From Parabacteroides goldsteinii DSM 19448 = WAL 12034 (GTDB lineage Bacteria; Bacteroidota; Bacteroidia; Bacteroidales; Tannerellaceae): 64,000 nucleotides of DNA. Location of the stretch: contig NZ_KQ033912.1 in NCBI RefSeq assembly GCF_000969835.1, positions 1,811,920-1,875,919 of the forward strand, written 5' to 3'. Within the stretch, counting starts at the first letter, position 1; every line of letters starts with the position of its first letter. The notes beneath the pieces were generated by a model. That model made no database searches, was not told the DNA's origin, and was given only the letters and a program-made list of their open reading frames with translations. This document shows, one piece after another, positions 19,768 through 29,100 of the stretch. Position numbers and translations under genes: made by a program.

Positions 19768-22125
19768 TTACTCTGATTTAATAACTTCCGCCGGGTTCAA
19801 CCGTGAAATCAGCCAGATGCGATATGCTACGGTAATAAACACGATTGTTGTTGTTAAGAATATTATACTTAGCCACAGAACTGGATTATTCAGCCATTCC
19901 GCAGAAATAACGACTTTTTTGCTAATCAGCATACGCAGGAATAAATAAACAATCGCCAATGACGGGATGGCCGCAATAACTAACAGGCGAATGTACAACT
20001 TCCCGAATAAAAGAGCGATCACCCGCGGACCAGCTCCATTGATTTTGCGTATGGCAACTTCTTTTTGCCGGCTGTATGTATCCAGCGTAATAGCAGAATA
20101 GATACCTAAAACTGTTATAATCAAACTGATGACAGAAAGCAACATAAACAATTCGCTCATCATCTTCTCACCTCCGATATATCGGAAACGTTCTTCCTGC
20201 TTGGTTGTCAGCAGGAAAGGAATAGATTCCGGCAACTTGCTGCGGACAATACTCAGGATACCTTTCCGCACATCTTGCTCCTGACCGGGCATACATTTAA
20301 TATAAGCAGTCCTGTAATCGGCTTTTTCCGGCACGGACAAAAATGTGAAACGATGATATTGGTTCGCCCTGCTTATTTGTTCACGAGTATATAATGGTTC
20401 AAAAGGCAACTGTTCATATATACCCGTGATCTGGAAAGTACGGTCACCCAACCGTACAGACGAAGGGTTCGTTTCTCCTTCCTTTTCCAACTCCCAGATA
20501 AGTGAACGTGAAACGACTATTTCATTGGAAGAGCGTGGCATTCTTCCTTCTATTTTCAGATTCATAAAGTCAGAATAATTACTGCTTACAGCATATTCTA
20601 TTCCGTGTATGGTTTCCTCCCGTTTTGTTTTATAATCAGGATAACTACTTATTCTGTCCAGAACAATATCCTCTACACCTGCAAGTGTCCGGATGCGGGA
20701 AACTATTTCTTCTTCATGTCCCTGTAATTGCGGTTCCCACAATTCCACTTTCCAGATACGGGTACATACCTCCTCTGTCAGTGTGTTATTCCTCTTTCCA
20801 TCCACAAGCTGATGAATATATCCTATTCCGATCGCCCCTGAAATAAAAAGAAAACAAATGAACAACTGTACCCCCAACATAAAGTTGCGTACACCGTGCT
20901 TCTGGCGTTTGCCTCCTTTCACCCCTTCGAGCAGGGAAATATGTTTAACACGGAAAACAGCCCATGCGGCAATTAACAGACAAATGATGAACAAAAGACA
21001 TAAATACTCCAACTCCTGCCAAATCAAAGTAGGAAGATGAATAAGCATATTTTCATTTATCACCTCTTTACTTGCCAGATATTGATAAAAAACAGGAATA
21101 AACCATTCTATCATGACAAAACTCACCAAAGCCGACAAAAGAAAAAGAATAGCAATCTCACTGAAAAGAAGGCAGAATAAACCAACTGAACCAGACCCCA
21201 GATTTTTACGAAGACTTAACTCTTTAGTCCTGTTGTAGAACGACTGGATACAGAACTTCAGGAAATTAATCATAGCCGCTATCAATATCAAAGCACCGAT
21301 TAAAGGGATGAAAAGCGTTGCTCCGAGATTATCCGGTTTGTACATTTCTTCTTTGAAAGTCATTACAGCCAGATAATTATCATTATTCTTACCAAAGACA
21401 GGTAGTTGTTTTCGCAACCGTTGGTTTATTTCAGTACTTGATACACCCTTTTCCAGCAATACAACCACGTTCGAATATTTCCGATCCGGATTAATCACCG
21501 ATATTTCGGGAAAATAAAAATCGTTCTTCTCCCGCGATCCATCCGGCAAATCGCGGACAACAGCACTTATAGTAGAGTATTGAACAGCCGAAGTATCGGT
21601 ATCAGCCCGGCTGAAGTAAAGTGTTTTGCCTATAGGGTTATCCTCCCCGAATATCCTTCGGGCAGATGATTCACTGATCCAGACCTCTCCCGGTGTCCAT
21701 ACTGGCATTTCCCCTTCAAGGGTTTGTATGCCGAAGATGACAGGAAAATCTTCCGTGATATTCTGGAAACTACATTGAAAAGGTATTTCCTCCTGTCCCG
21801 CATTACTAATAGTAATATTTGCTTTATCATAACTGTAAGAATAGGCTATTTTTTCCATTCCTGCCACCGGGTTACTCATCAGTGCCTGCAATTCTTTTCC
21901 CGGAATATATGGTTCGTTATACTTACTTTTTTCCGACTTCACATAAAGATTAGCCATCCTGTCGTTATTGCTCCAAACCGTAAACTGACTGTTAAATCTC
22001 CTTATATAATAAGATGTCATGCTGAAACATAATAGTCCGATGGCGATACCGACAATGGAGAGCAAGTATTGAACCTTGTTTTTTAATATTTGCCGGATAG
22101 CCATTTTTAAATAGTGCTTTACCAT
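19768..22125 (-). CDS. FtsX/MacB-like ABC transporter permease
   Basis: A 785-residue inner-membrane protein with two copies of the FtsX-type module. Each has an N-terminal transmembrane helix (NKVQYLLSIVGIAIGLLCFSM; HGVRNFMLGVQLFICFLFIS), a periplasmic MacB-like domain, and three further helices (for example LFMLLSVISLIITVLGIYSAI, LLVIAAIPSLAIVYLFL, LWLSIIFLTTTIVFITV). This arrangement is common for Bacteroidetes permeases that work with a separate ATPase, usually in export, lipoprotein handling or envelope stress. No ATPase gene is next to it, so its partner must lie elsewhere or is shared. It is a single-gene unit with a sigma-54-like promoter upstream. Confidence 0.85.
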   Translation of the reverse strand: MVKHYLKMAIRQILKNKVQYLLSIVGIAIGLLCFSMTSYYIRRFNSQFTVWSNNDRMANLYVKSEKSKYNEPYIPGKELQALMSNPVAGMEKIAYSYSYDKANITISNAGQEEIPFQCSFQNITEDFPVIFGIQTLEGEMPVWTPGEVWISESSARRIFGEDNPIGKTLYFSRADTDTSAVQYSTISAVVRDLPDGSREKNDFYFPEISVINPDRKYSNVVVLLEKGVSSTEINQRLRKQLPVFGKNNDNYLAVMTFKEEMYKPDNLGATLFIPLIGALILIAAMINFLKFCIQSFYNRTKELSLRKNLGSGSVGLFCLLFSEIAILFLLSALVSFVMIEWFIPVFYQYLASKEVINENMLIHLPTLIWQELEYLCLLFIICLLIAAWAVFRVKHISLLEGVKGGKRQKHGVRNFMLGVQLFICFLFISGAIGIGYIHQLVDGKRNNTLTEEVCTRIWKVELWEPQLQGHEEEIVSRIRTLAGVEDIVLDRISSYPDYKTKREETIHGIEYAVSSNYSDFMNLKIEGRMPRSSNEIVVSRSLIWELEKEGETNPSSVRLGDRTFQITGIYEQLPFEPLYTREQISRANQYHRFTFLSVPEKADYRTAYIKCMPGQEQDVRKGILSIVRSKLPESIPFLLTTKQEERFRYIGGEKMMSELFMLLSVISLIITVLGIYSAITLDTYSRQKEVAIRKINGAGPRVIALLFGKLYIRLLVIAAIPSLAIVYLFLRMLISKKVVISAEWLNNPVLWLSIIFLTTTIVFITVAYRIWLISRLNPAEVIKSE

Positions 22126-22154
22126 AATACAATGTCATTTGTTTCATTGAAGAG

Positions 22155-22170
22155 AACAAAAGACGTGCCA
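22155..22170 (-). promoter_or_regulatory. Candidate sigma-54 promoter of the permease gene
   Basis: Read on the minus strand, the sequence is TGGCAC-GTCTT-TTGTT. The consensus for RpoN is TGGCAC-N5-TTGC(A/T); only the last C of the -12 element differs, and the spacing is exact. It ends 30 bases before the permease start codon. No TAnnTTTG box is present there. Confidence 0.55.
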
Positions 22171-22233
22171 TTATTATAACACGCTGTTCTACTGACAGAT
22201 AAGACTATTCATGCAATAGTAAACCTGTGTGTT

Positions 22234-22264
22234 TTCGCACGAATATTGTTCTTATCCGCACAAA
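22234..22264. promoter_or_regulatory. Paired sites for a putative sigma-54 activator
   Basis: TTCGCACGAA (22234-22243, a TTCG/CGAA palindrome around CA) is followed exactly 21 bases on by TCCGCACAAA (22255-22264). Two similar decamers two helical turns apart, 65-95 bases upstream of the -24 element, are placed as expected for enhancer sites of an RpoN activator. No such activator gene is in the window. The remainder of 22171-22302 shows nothing else. Confidence 0.4.
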
Positions 22265-22302
22265 CGTTACACAATACTGAGACCAGACTTTATCCCTATA
22301 AT

Positions 22303-23151
22303 TTACGACGAATATGTCATAAACCAATGTGTCACTTTTTCACTATATGTTTTTGATATTGGGATATCCGGGACTTTCTCGACTCCCAGTTCCAGATAAA
22401 TGCCGTCTTTTTCACGGCGTATCACCTTTACCTGGTCGAAATTAACCATATATGAACGATGGCAACGCAGCACATTCGTTTCGTCCAGACTCTCTTCTAT
22501 GGATTTCAAAGAGTTACGCAGCATGAACTTAGTCAGTACTCCCTTATTGAGATACCAGATACACACATAATTATCCGCCGATTCTATATACAAAAGATTC
22601 GTCCGTTTCACCGACAACCGCAATTCATGCTTTTCGTCATAAAAAGAGAAAACCGATAGTTTGTTTGCCGCCTCTGCCCGATCCTCTTCCAGTAACCTCA
22701 ACTGCCGTTCTTTCTCCTGATAGGAAAAATAGAAATGTAAAACTGAATAGGGCAACAACAGAACCAGGCTTGTGTTGATAGCCGACTCTTTGAAAACGCT
22801 TAAATACTCCCGCTCCGGATTCAGTACCAAAGTGTAGATCGTATAAAACAAAGACATGAAAAATATCTCCAGAATAATCCACACCGAATATGCACCTACG
22901 GAAATGGCATGTTTCCTGCCCCAATAATACATCACAATCCGGCTGATCACCACCACCAGCACACCGGTAAGAATAATCAGACTGGAAAAAACAAAAAACT
23001 TAAACTCTGAAACCCGATACCAGTTCGACGAACTGAACGGCTTATATATATTGATAAATACCAAAGCGAAAAACGCTGTCAGCAAGATCAGGCGAACGAT
23101 GTTCGACTTTTCATAAATATAACCGGGTATTTTATGACCGAGCATTCCCAT
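22303..23151 (-). CDS. Membrane-anchored LytTR family transcriptional regulator
   Basis: A 282-residue protein. The N-terminal half has four predicted transmembrane helices (about 18-37, 50-77, 84-110, 120-143). A short cytoplasmic linker with charged, coil-like sequence (EKERQLRLLEEDRAEAANKL) leads to a LytTR DNA-binding domain (about 180-280) with the typical ADNYVCIWY, LRNSLKSIEESL, and CHRSYMVNFDQV motifs. There is no receiver domain, so the membrane part rather than a phosphorelay probably controls DNA binding. Target genes are unknown; the neighbouring permease is a candidate only by position. Confidence 0.88.
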   Translation of the reverse strand: MGMLGHKIPGYIYEKSNIVRLILLTAFFALVFINIYKPFSSSNWYRVSEFKFFVFSSLIILTGVLVVVISRIVMYYWGRKHAISVGAYSVWIILEIFFMSLFYTIYTLVLNPEREYLSVFKESAINTSLVLLLPYSVLHFYFSYQEKERQLRLLEEDRAEAANKLSVFSFYDEKHELRLSVKRTNLLYIESADNYVCIWYLNKGVLTKFMLRNSLKSIEESLDETNVLRCHRSYMVNFDQVKVIRREKDGIYLELGVEKVPDIPISKTYSEKVTHWFMTYSS

Positions 23152-23175
23152 ATCTTTTGCCTCCTATTTGGAGAA

Positions 23176-23183
23176 CAAATGTA
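23176..23183 (-). promoter_or_regulatory. -7 box of the LytTR regulator gene
   Basis: On the minus strand, TACATTTG matches TAnnTTTG and lies 25 bases upstream of the ATG. No clear -33 TTTG is visible. Confidence 0.45.
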
Positions 23184-23325
23184 CTAGTAAATCCCGAAAC
23201 ATTCACCCCGCATATAAAAATTTCACCCCGCCATTCCGGTTTATGTCCCAGCCGGAGTTCGTCGGAACCATTTATTTGCAAGGATTGTTTTAATAATGTT
23301 TGTTTGTATCAAAAAATCGATTGTT

Positions 23326-24471
23326 ATGGATATCTCACTTCGTACACAACAACTGAACAGCCTTTTCTCGTACGATAAAAAGGCGCATCTGGAAGAGAGC
23401 CGTCTGGAAATAATTCCCTTTCGCTTTACACAAACGATAGGTGCCAGCGAAATTAACGAATTCCAGAAAGGACTTGCCACCACTGAATTTTGTTCCGTCA
23501 CAGACGACCATATTCAGGAAAATAAAACATTCAATTATACAGTCTTCGCCCCTTCGGGAAAAGAGAAACGCGACAAAGCCATCATCCTGTTGCACGGACT
23601 GAACGAACGTACCTGGGAAAAATACCTGACCTGGGCCGAATATCTGGCCGGTTCAACCGGAAAGCCGGTCATCCTTTTCCCTATCGCATTCCATATGAAT
23701 CGTACACCGGGTAGCTGGTGCAATCCACGGATGGTTTTACCCTGGGTGAACCGGAGGAAACAGGAAATAGACAACCTGGAAAACTCGACTTTTGCCAATG
23801 TCACATTAAGCAGCCGCCTGTCAGGAAATCCGTTGCGTTTCTATGCGTCCGGCCGCGAATCAGTCTATAACTTATGGCAATTGGTACATGAGATAAAGAG
23901 CGGAAAACATCCCTTATTTAAAGAAGATACTTCCATCAACCTGTTTGCTTATTCGATCGGAGCCTTGTTATCACAGGTCTTGTTGTTGAGTAATCCGGAA
24001 AAGATGTTCAGCGACACCCGCCTGTTCATGTTCTGCGGCGGTTCCATTTTCAGCCAGATGAACGGAAACGCACGGGATATTATGGACCAGGATGCATTCA
24101 ACAGCCTGCAACGATTTTACCGCCACGATTTTCTGGAAGAACGTTCGCTGCCTACTTCCTTTAAAAATGATTTTCTGGAACAGGCGTTCAAAGCCATGAT
24201 TCGCCCTGATGTCTTACAGGAATACCGTGAGTCCTTTTTCCAGAAAGCCTGCAACCGCATCAAAGCTATCTCACTGAAGAAAGACATTGTCATGCCGACC
24301 AACGGAGTGATCAAAGCGCTGGGTAAAGCCTCTGACAAGATACTGGAAGAAATAGATTTTCCGTTCCAGTATTCCCATCAGATTCCGTTCCCGTTCCGGT
24401 CAAAAACCGACCAGACACTTGTAAACCAGGCTTTCAATAATATATTCAGCCAGGCAGCTGCATTCTTGTAA
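23326..24471 (+). CDS. Alpha/beta-hydrolase-like protein (resembles DUF6051)
   Basis: A 381-residue cytoplasmic protein (no signal peptide) resembling the DUF6051 family of unknown function. An alpha/beta-hydrolase core is visible: a strand followed by the HG oxyanion motif (AIILLHGLNER, His90-Gly91) and a nucleophile-elbow-like segment FAYSIGALL with Ser210. A catalytic Asp and His were not assigned. The start at 23326 (MDISLRTQQLN) is preferred over an in-frame ATG 30 bases upstream. It is a single gene, convergent with the MFS transporter gene and only 9 bases from its stop codon. The substrate is unknown. Confidence 0.65.
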   Translation: MDISLRTQQLNSLFSYDKKAHLEESRLEIIPFRFTQTIGASEINEFQKGLATTEFCSVTDDHIQENKTFNYTVFAPSGKEKRDKAIILLHGLNERTWEKYLTWAEYLAGSTGKPVILFPIAFHMNRTPGSWCNPRMVLPWVNRRKQEIDNLENSTFANVTLSSRLSGNPLRFYASGRESVYNLWQLVHEIKSGKHPLFKEDTSINLFAYSIGALLSQVLLLSNPEKMFSDTRLFMFCGGSIFSQMNGNARDIMDQDAFNSLQRFYRHDFLEERSLPTSFKNDFLEQAFKAMIRPDVLQEYRESFFQKACNRIKAISLKKDIVMPTNGVIKALGKASDKILEEIDFPFQYSHQIPFPFRSKTDQTLVNQAFNNIFSQAAAFL

Positions 24472-24480
24472 AAGTCCCTA

Positions 24481-25920
24481 CTAGTTTAATGTGATCACCT
24501 TGTATTTAGGAACCAGCATCTTCATCACGATCCAGCCGATCAGGTAAGCGACAGCGCAAAAGATAAAGACAATAGCATAACCGGCCGGTTTGCCTTCGAA
24601 ACCCATAAACTGCATGTTGGTATCGCCACTATATGTAAATAGCATGCCGGCCCCCTTCTGAATAAAGAACGAACCGATACCGCCTGCCATACCGCCAATA
24701 CCGGTAATCGTAGCGATTGCACTTTTGGGGAACATATCACCTACTGTAGAGAATATATTTGCACTCCAAGCCTGATGAGCAGAGGCACCGACGGAGATCA
24801 GCAGAATAGGCACCCAATAGCTGATATAGCCCAATGGCTGCGCGAATAAAACGACCAATGGGAAGAATGCAATGATCAACATCGCTCGCATACGTCCTGC
24901 ATACGGATTCATCCCCCGATTGATGAAATAAGTCGGAAATTTACCACCAAACACGGAACCGATCACCGTAATAGAATAAAGTATAGCAATTGGCCATGCG
25001 ATCTGGGTTCCTTCCATATTATATTGTATCTTCAGATAAGCCGGAGTCCAGAAGAGGAAGAACCACCATACGCCATCCGTCATAAACTTACCAAAAGCAA
25101 ACGCCCAAGTCTGTTTAAAGCCCAGACATTCAATGAAAGAAAGCTTCGATTCATTTTCAGGCTCAATTTCATCCGGAGTCAATTCAGCATCATCCTGCTG
25201 AATATAAGCACGTTCCGCATCATTTACCTTTGGGTTATCTGCGATTGGTTTATAGATAAATAACCATATTCCCATCCAGATAAAACCGATCAGACCGACA
25301 ATAATAAAAGCCATTTCCCACCCCCATAGTTCAGCCATCAGAGGAACAGTCAATGGAGCCACAATAGCACCAACATTAGCACCAGAGTTAAAAATACCCG
25401 TTGCAAAAGCACGGTCTTTTTTCGGGAAATACTCTGCTGTCGCTTTAATAGCAGCTGGGAAGTTTCCAGCCTCACCAAGAGCCAGCACACAACGTGCTAT
25501 AATAAAGAACGTAACACTTACCATACTGATCGTAGCCGCAAGGTCTGTTCCTGCAGCTACAGCCCGTAACGCATCTGCATCTGGTAATCCGACCCATTTT
25601 TCTGTTAATACACCACACAATGCATGAAGTGCCGCCCCTGCAGACCAGACAGCAATTGACCAGGCATATCCTTTCCTGGTTCCCATCCAGTCGATAAACC
25701 TTCCGGCAAATAACATGGAAATTGCATAAAACAAAGAGAAAATGGCAGTGATTGTTCCATAATCGTTGTCTGTCCAGTGAAATTCTTCTTCCAGCATCGG
25801 CTGTAGAAGTGAAAGTACCTGACGGTCTAGATAGTTTACCGTTGTTGCGAAAAACAACATCGCACAGATTACCCATCTGTACCGTGTCATTTGTTGATTG
25901 ACATTCCCTAATGCGCTCAT
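24481..25920 (-). CDS. MFS transporter, ACS family, hexuronate-type
   Basis: A 479-residue inner-membrane permease with twelve predicted helices. The N-terminal MTRYRWVICAMLFFATTVNYLDRQVLSLLQP and the motif-A region (GRFIDWMGTRKGYA) are typical of the anion:cation symporter family that includes ExuT-like hexuronate transporters in Bacteroidetes. The proposed role is uptake of glucuronate or galacturonate, or the keto-deoxy-uronate released by GH88; this rests on family resemblance and on the neighbouring uronate-related genes. It is divergent from the second HTCS gene and may be one of its targets. Confidence 0.82.
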   Translation of the reverse strand: MSALGNVNQQMTRYRWVICAMLFFATTVNYLDRQVLSLLQPMLEEEFHWTDNDYGTITAIFSLFYAISMLFAGRFIDWMGTRKGYAWSIAVWSAGAALHALCGVLTEKWVGLPDADALRAVAAGTDLAATISMVSVTFFIIARCVLALGEAGNFPAAIKATAEYFPKKDRAFATGIFNSGANVGAIVAPLTVPLMAELWGWEMAFIIVGLIGFIWMGIWLFIYKPIADNPKVNDAERAYIQQDDAELTPDEIEPENESKLSFIECLGFKQTWAFAFGKFMTDGVWWFFLFWTPAYLKIQYNMEGTQIAWPIAILYSITVIGSVFGGKFPTYFINRGMNPYAGRMRAMLIIAFFPLVVLFAQPLGYISYWVPILLISVGASAHQAWSANIFSTVGDMFPKSAIATITGIGGMAGGIGSFFIQKGAGMLFTYSGDTNMQFMGFEGKPAGYAIVFIFCAVAYLIGWIVMKMLVPKYKVITLN

Positions 25921-25947
25921 TTCTTAATAGTTTTTCATGATTTGCGG

Positions 25948-25977
25948 CAAATATATATCAATTTTTTTAAATACAAA
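25948..25977 (-). promoter_or_regulatory. Promoter of the MFS transporter gene
   Basis: On the minus strand, TTTG (25974-25977), an 18-base spacer and TATATTTG (25948-25955). It lies 28 bases upstream of the ATG at 25920. Confidence 0.55.
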
Positions 25978-26068
25978 GCATAACGTGTGTGCGAATACAC
26001 GATTATTTACATTAATTCGGAAAGTTACAGTAAAAACAGAGGTATTGCGGAAATGATTTCGTACGATA

Positions 26069-26099
26069 TTTGGTTCTACGTTTTTTTTCATCATCTTTG
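26069..26099 (+). promoter_or_regulatory. Promoter of the second HTCS gene
   Basis: TTTG (26069-26072), a 19-base spacer and CATCTTTG (26092-26099), one mismatch from TAnnTTTG. Transcription would start near 26106, which supports the start codon at 26137 and excludes in-frame ATGs further upstream. No gene is seen in 25956-26068. Confidence 0.4.
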
Positions 26100-26136
26100 T
26101 ATGAAGAAAACATACAACATTTTACAGGCTGTCTTT

Positions 26137-29100
26137 ATGAGAAAATCTATACTATATCTTCTCCTGATGATTATCTGTCTGTCCGAGCTATATGCCGCAA
26201 ACAGAAAATCGTTCAACTATTACTTTTCGCATATTTCGAGTGCAGACGGTTTGTCGGAAAGCCAGGTAAAAGTAATACTACAGGATAGTTACGGTTTTAT
26301 GTGGTTCGGCACCAAAAACGGACTGAACCGGTATGATGGTACTTCTATCCAAACGATCAATTGCGATGATTATATTGCCGGAAAAGGCGATCACAACATC
26401 TCCGCCCTTTTTGAAGACGAGAACAGAAAACTATGGGTAGGGACAGACCGGGGAGTATATATCTATGACCCTGTATACGACCTGTTCACGTTTATAGACC
26501 AGAAAACCGAAAACGGGGAGCAGATGGGTAACTGGGTTGCCAAAATCACCTCCGACCATTCCGGTAATACCTGGATACTGATTCCCGACCAGGGCGTCTT
26601 CCGTTACAAAGACGAAAAATTATATTATTACGCTATCACCAACAAAGATAATATCAAACGGGAAAGCCCCGGCGCCATCTGCGTCAGGGAAAACGGAGAA
26701 GTCTGGATCGGGACAGCCGGTGTCGGCCTGTTCCTCTATAATCCGCAAACAGACTCCTTCATTCAGCATCATACTGACAAGGATGGCAACACCCTGATGG
26801 GTGCCCACATCTTCTCTATGTGCGATTACGGCGATTGGATCGCACTGGCTATCCATGACGGAGAACTGAAAAAGTACAATCCCAAGACAAATACCCTGCA
26901 AACAGTCAACGCCCCGGGAGTGCATCACACCATCTTACGCGACGTGGTCTGTTACGATCAGAATAACCTTTGGGTCTGCACGCATGCCGGACTGTTCATC
27001 GTTGACGAACAATCCCAAAAAGTAACCCATCTCCAGGAAGACCTGATGCATTCGTACAGCCTTTCCGACAATATTATTTTCTGTATCTATAAAGACAGGG
27101 AAGGAGGTATCTGGCTCGGCACCAAATTCGGCGGAGTCAACCATTTACCGAACTACAAACTATTGTTTGAAAGGTTCGTCCCTTCCAGTTCGGAAAATTC
27201 GCTGAATACCCGCCGTATCCGCGAACTGGCGGAAGACCCAGACGGCAACATCTGGGTTGGGACGGAAGATAACGGTATCAACATTCTGAATCCAGCAACC
27301 GGAGAAGTGACACAGATCAACTATCCGGAATCCGACAGGAAAAGCCATCTCATGACCCAGTCCATGAGTATGTACGACGGCAAAATATATTGCGGTTTGT
27401 TTAAATACGGGCTTGATATCATAGATATATCCAACCATTCGATCAAACATCTCAACCACCAGCAATTAAATCTTGACGAAGAAAGCGTATATTCCCAGTT
27501 GATCGATAGCCGGGGCCGTCTTTGGGTAGGAAATGCCTGGGGGTTATCCAGGGCAGAAGCCGGCTCGTTCGATTTTACCCGGATACCGGAGATCGGGCTC
27601 GATTGGATCGTATGCATGCTGGAAGATAAAAAAGGACAGATATGGCTTGCCTCGATGGGGAGCGGTGTATGGAAATACAATCCGAAAGATGATTCTTATA
27701 AAAAATATGTCAATGACACTCAGGACCCTGCCAGCCTGAGTTCAAACTCCGTCAGTTCCATCATGGAAGACAGCAGAGGACAGATATGGTTCTCTACCGA
27801 CCGGGGTGGCATCTGCCGGTACAACGAGGCGGATGACAACTTCACCACGTTCTCCAAAGAACAGGGCCTACCTGACGATGTAGCTTATAAAATACTGGAA
27901 GATAAAAATCATTATTTCTGGTTCGGGACCAACCAGGGGCTCGTCAAGTTCAAACCGGAAACCGGGGATATCCGTGTATTCACTACCCGCGACGGTTTAG
28001 TCGGCAACCAGTTCAATTATAATTCGGGACTCAAAGCGAGCAACGGCAAATTCTACTTCGGAACGATCGACGGACTGATCGCTTTCAATCCGGATGACGA
28101 CCAGCGGACCGACTCCATTCCTCCGGTCTATATCACGAAGTTCAGCATATATAATAAGGAAGTAACCGTACATACCCCCAACTCTCCGTTGAGCAAAAGC
28201 ATCCTGCATACCGACCGGATTACCTTGCCGTACGACCAGTCGAATATCAGTTTCGATATAGCATTGCCCTCTTATTCATCTGCCCGTAGCAAGGAATGTT
28301 ACTACAAAATGGACCCGCTGGACAAAGATTGGGTAAAAACCAGTAATAACCAGAATATTTCGTATGCCAAACTGCCCCCGGGCAACTATACGCTCCTGGT
28401 AAAAGCTGAGATTGAAGACGATAACCAGCCGGTTACCTCACTCCGTATCGTCATTCTTCCTCCCTGGTGGCTATCCTCCTGGGCTTATGCCGTTTATGCG
28501 ATCCTTGTACTCTGCCTGATATACGGCTGGTTCCGCTGGTACAAACGCCGTAAGGAACGGCAGATGGAAGAGAAACAGAAACTCTTCGAGATAGAAAAAG
28601 AGAAGGAACTCTATGAGGCTAAGGTAGAATTCTTTACGGAGATAGCCCATGAAGTGCGCACGCCGCTGACACTGATCAACGGTCCGCTGGAAACAATCCT
28701 CGACATGAATATCCAGGACAGCAAAATCACGCGTAACCTGACCGTAATCGCCCAAAACACCAAGCGCCTGCTCGAACTGACCGGCCAGCTACTCGACTTC
28801 CGGAAGATCGGGGCCAACAAATTCAAGATGGATTTTGCCTGGACCAATGTTACGACACTGCTGAAAGACACCATCCTGCGCTTCGAGCCGACCATCGTCC
28901 AACAGGATAAGAAATTATCGGTCGATATTCCCGAAGAAGAAATCACAGCAGCTATCGACCGCGAAGCCGTTACCAAGATATTGAGCAACCTGTTGAACAA
29001 TGCACTCAAATATTCGGCCTATACCATTCATATCGAGCTGAGGCGTGAAGAGACCACCTTCAGTATCCGCGTCACCAGCGACGGAAACCGGATACCTGCC

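Noticed and set aside
25984..26001. CGTGT/ACACG inverted repeat between the MFS and HTCS genes
   Set aside because: Only five base pairs around an eight-base spacer; likely to occur by chance in a 216-base gap.
25987..26136. Upstream start for the second HTCS
   Set aside because: A promoter at 26069-26099 lies within it, and the signal peptide begins at 26137.
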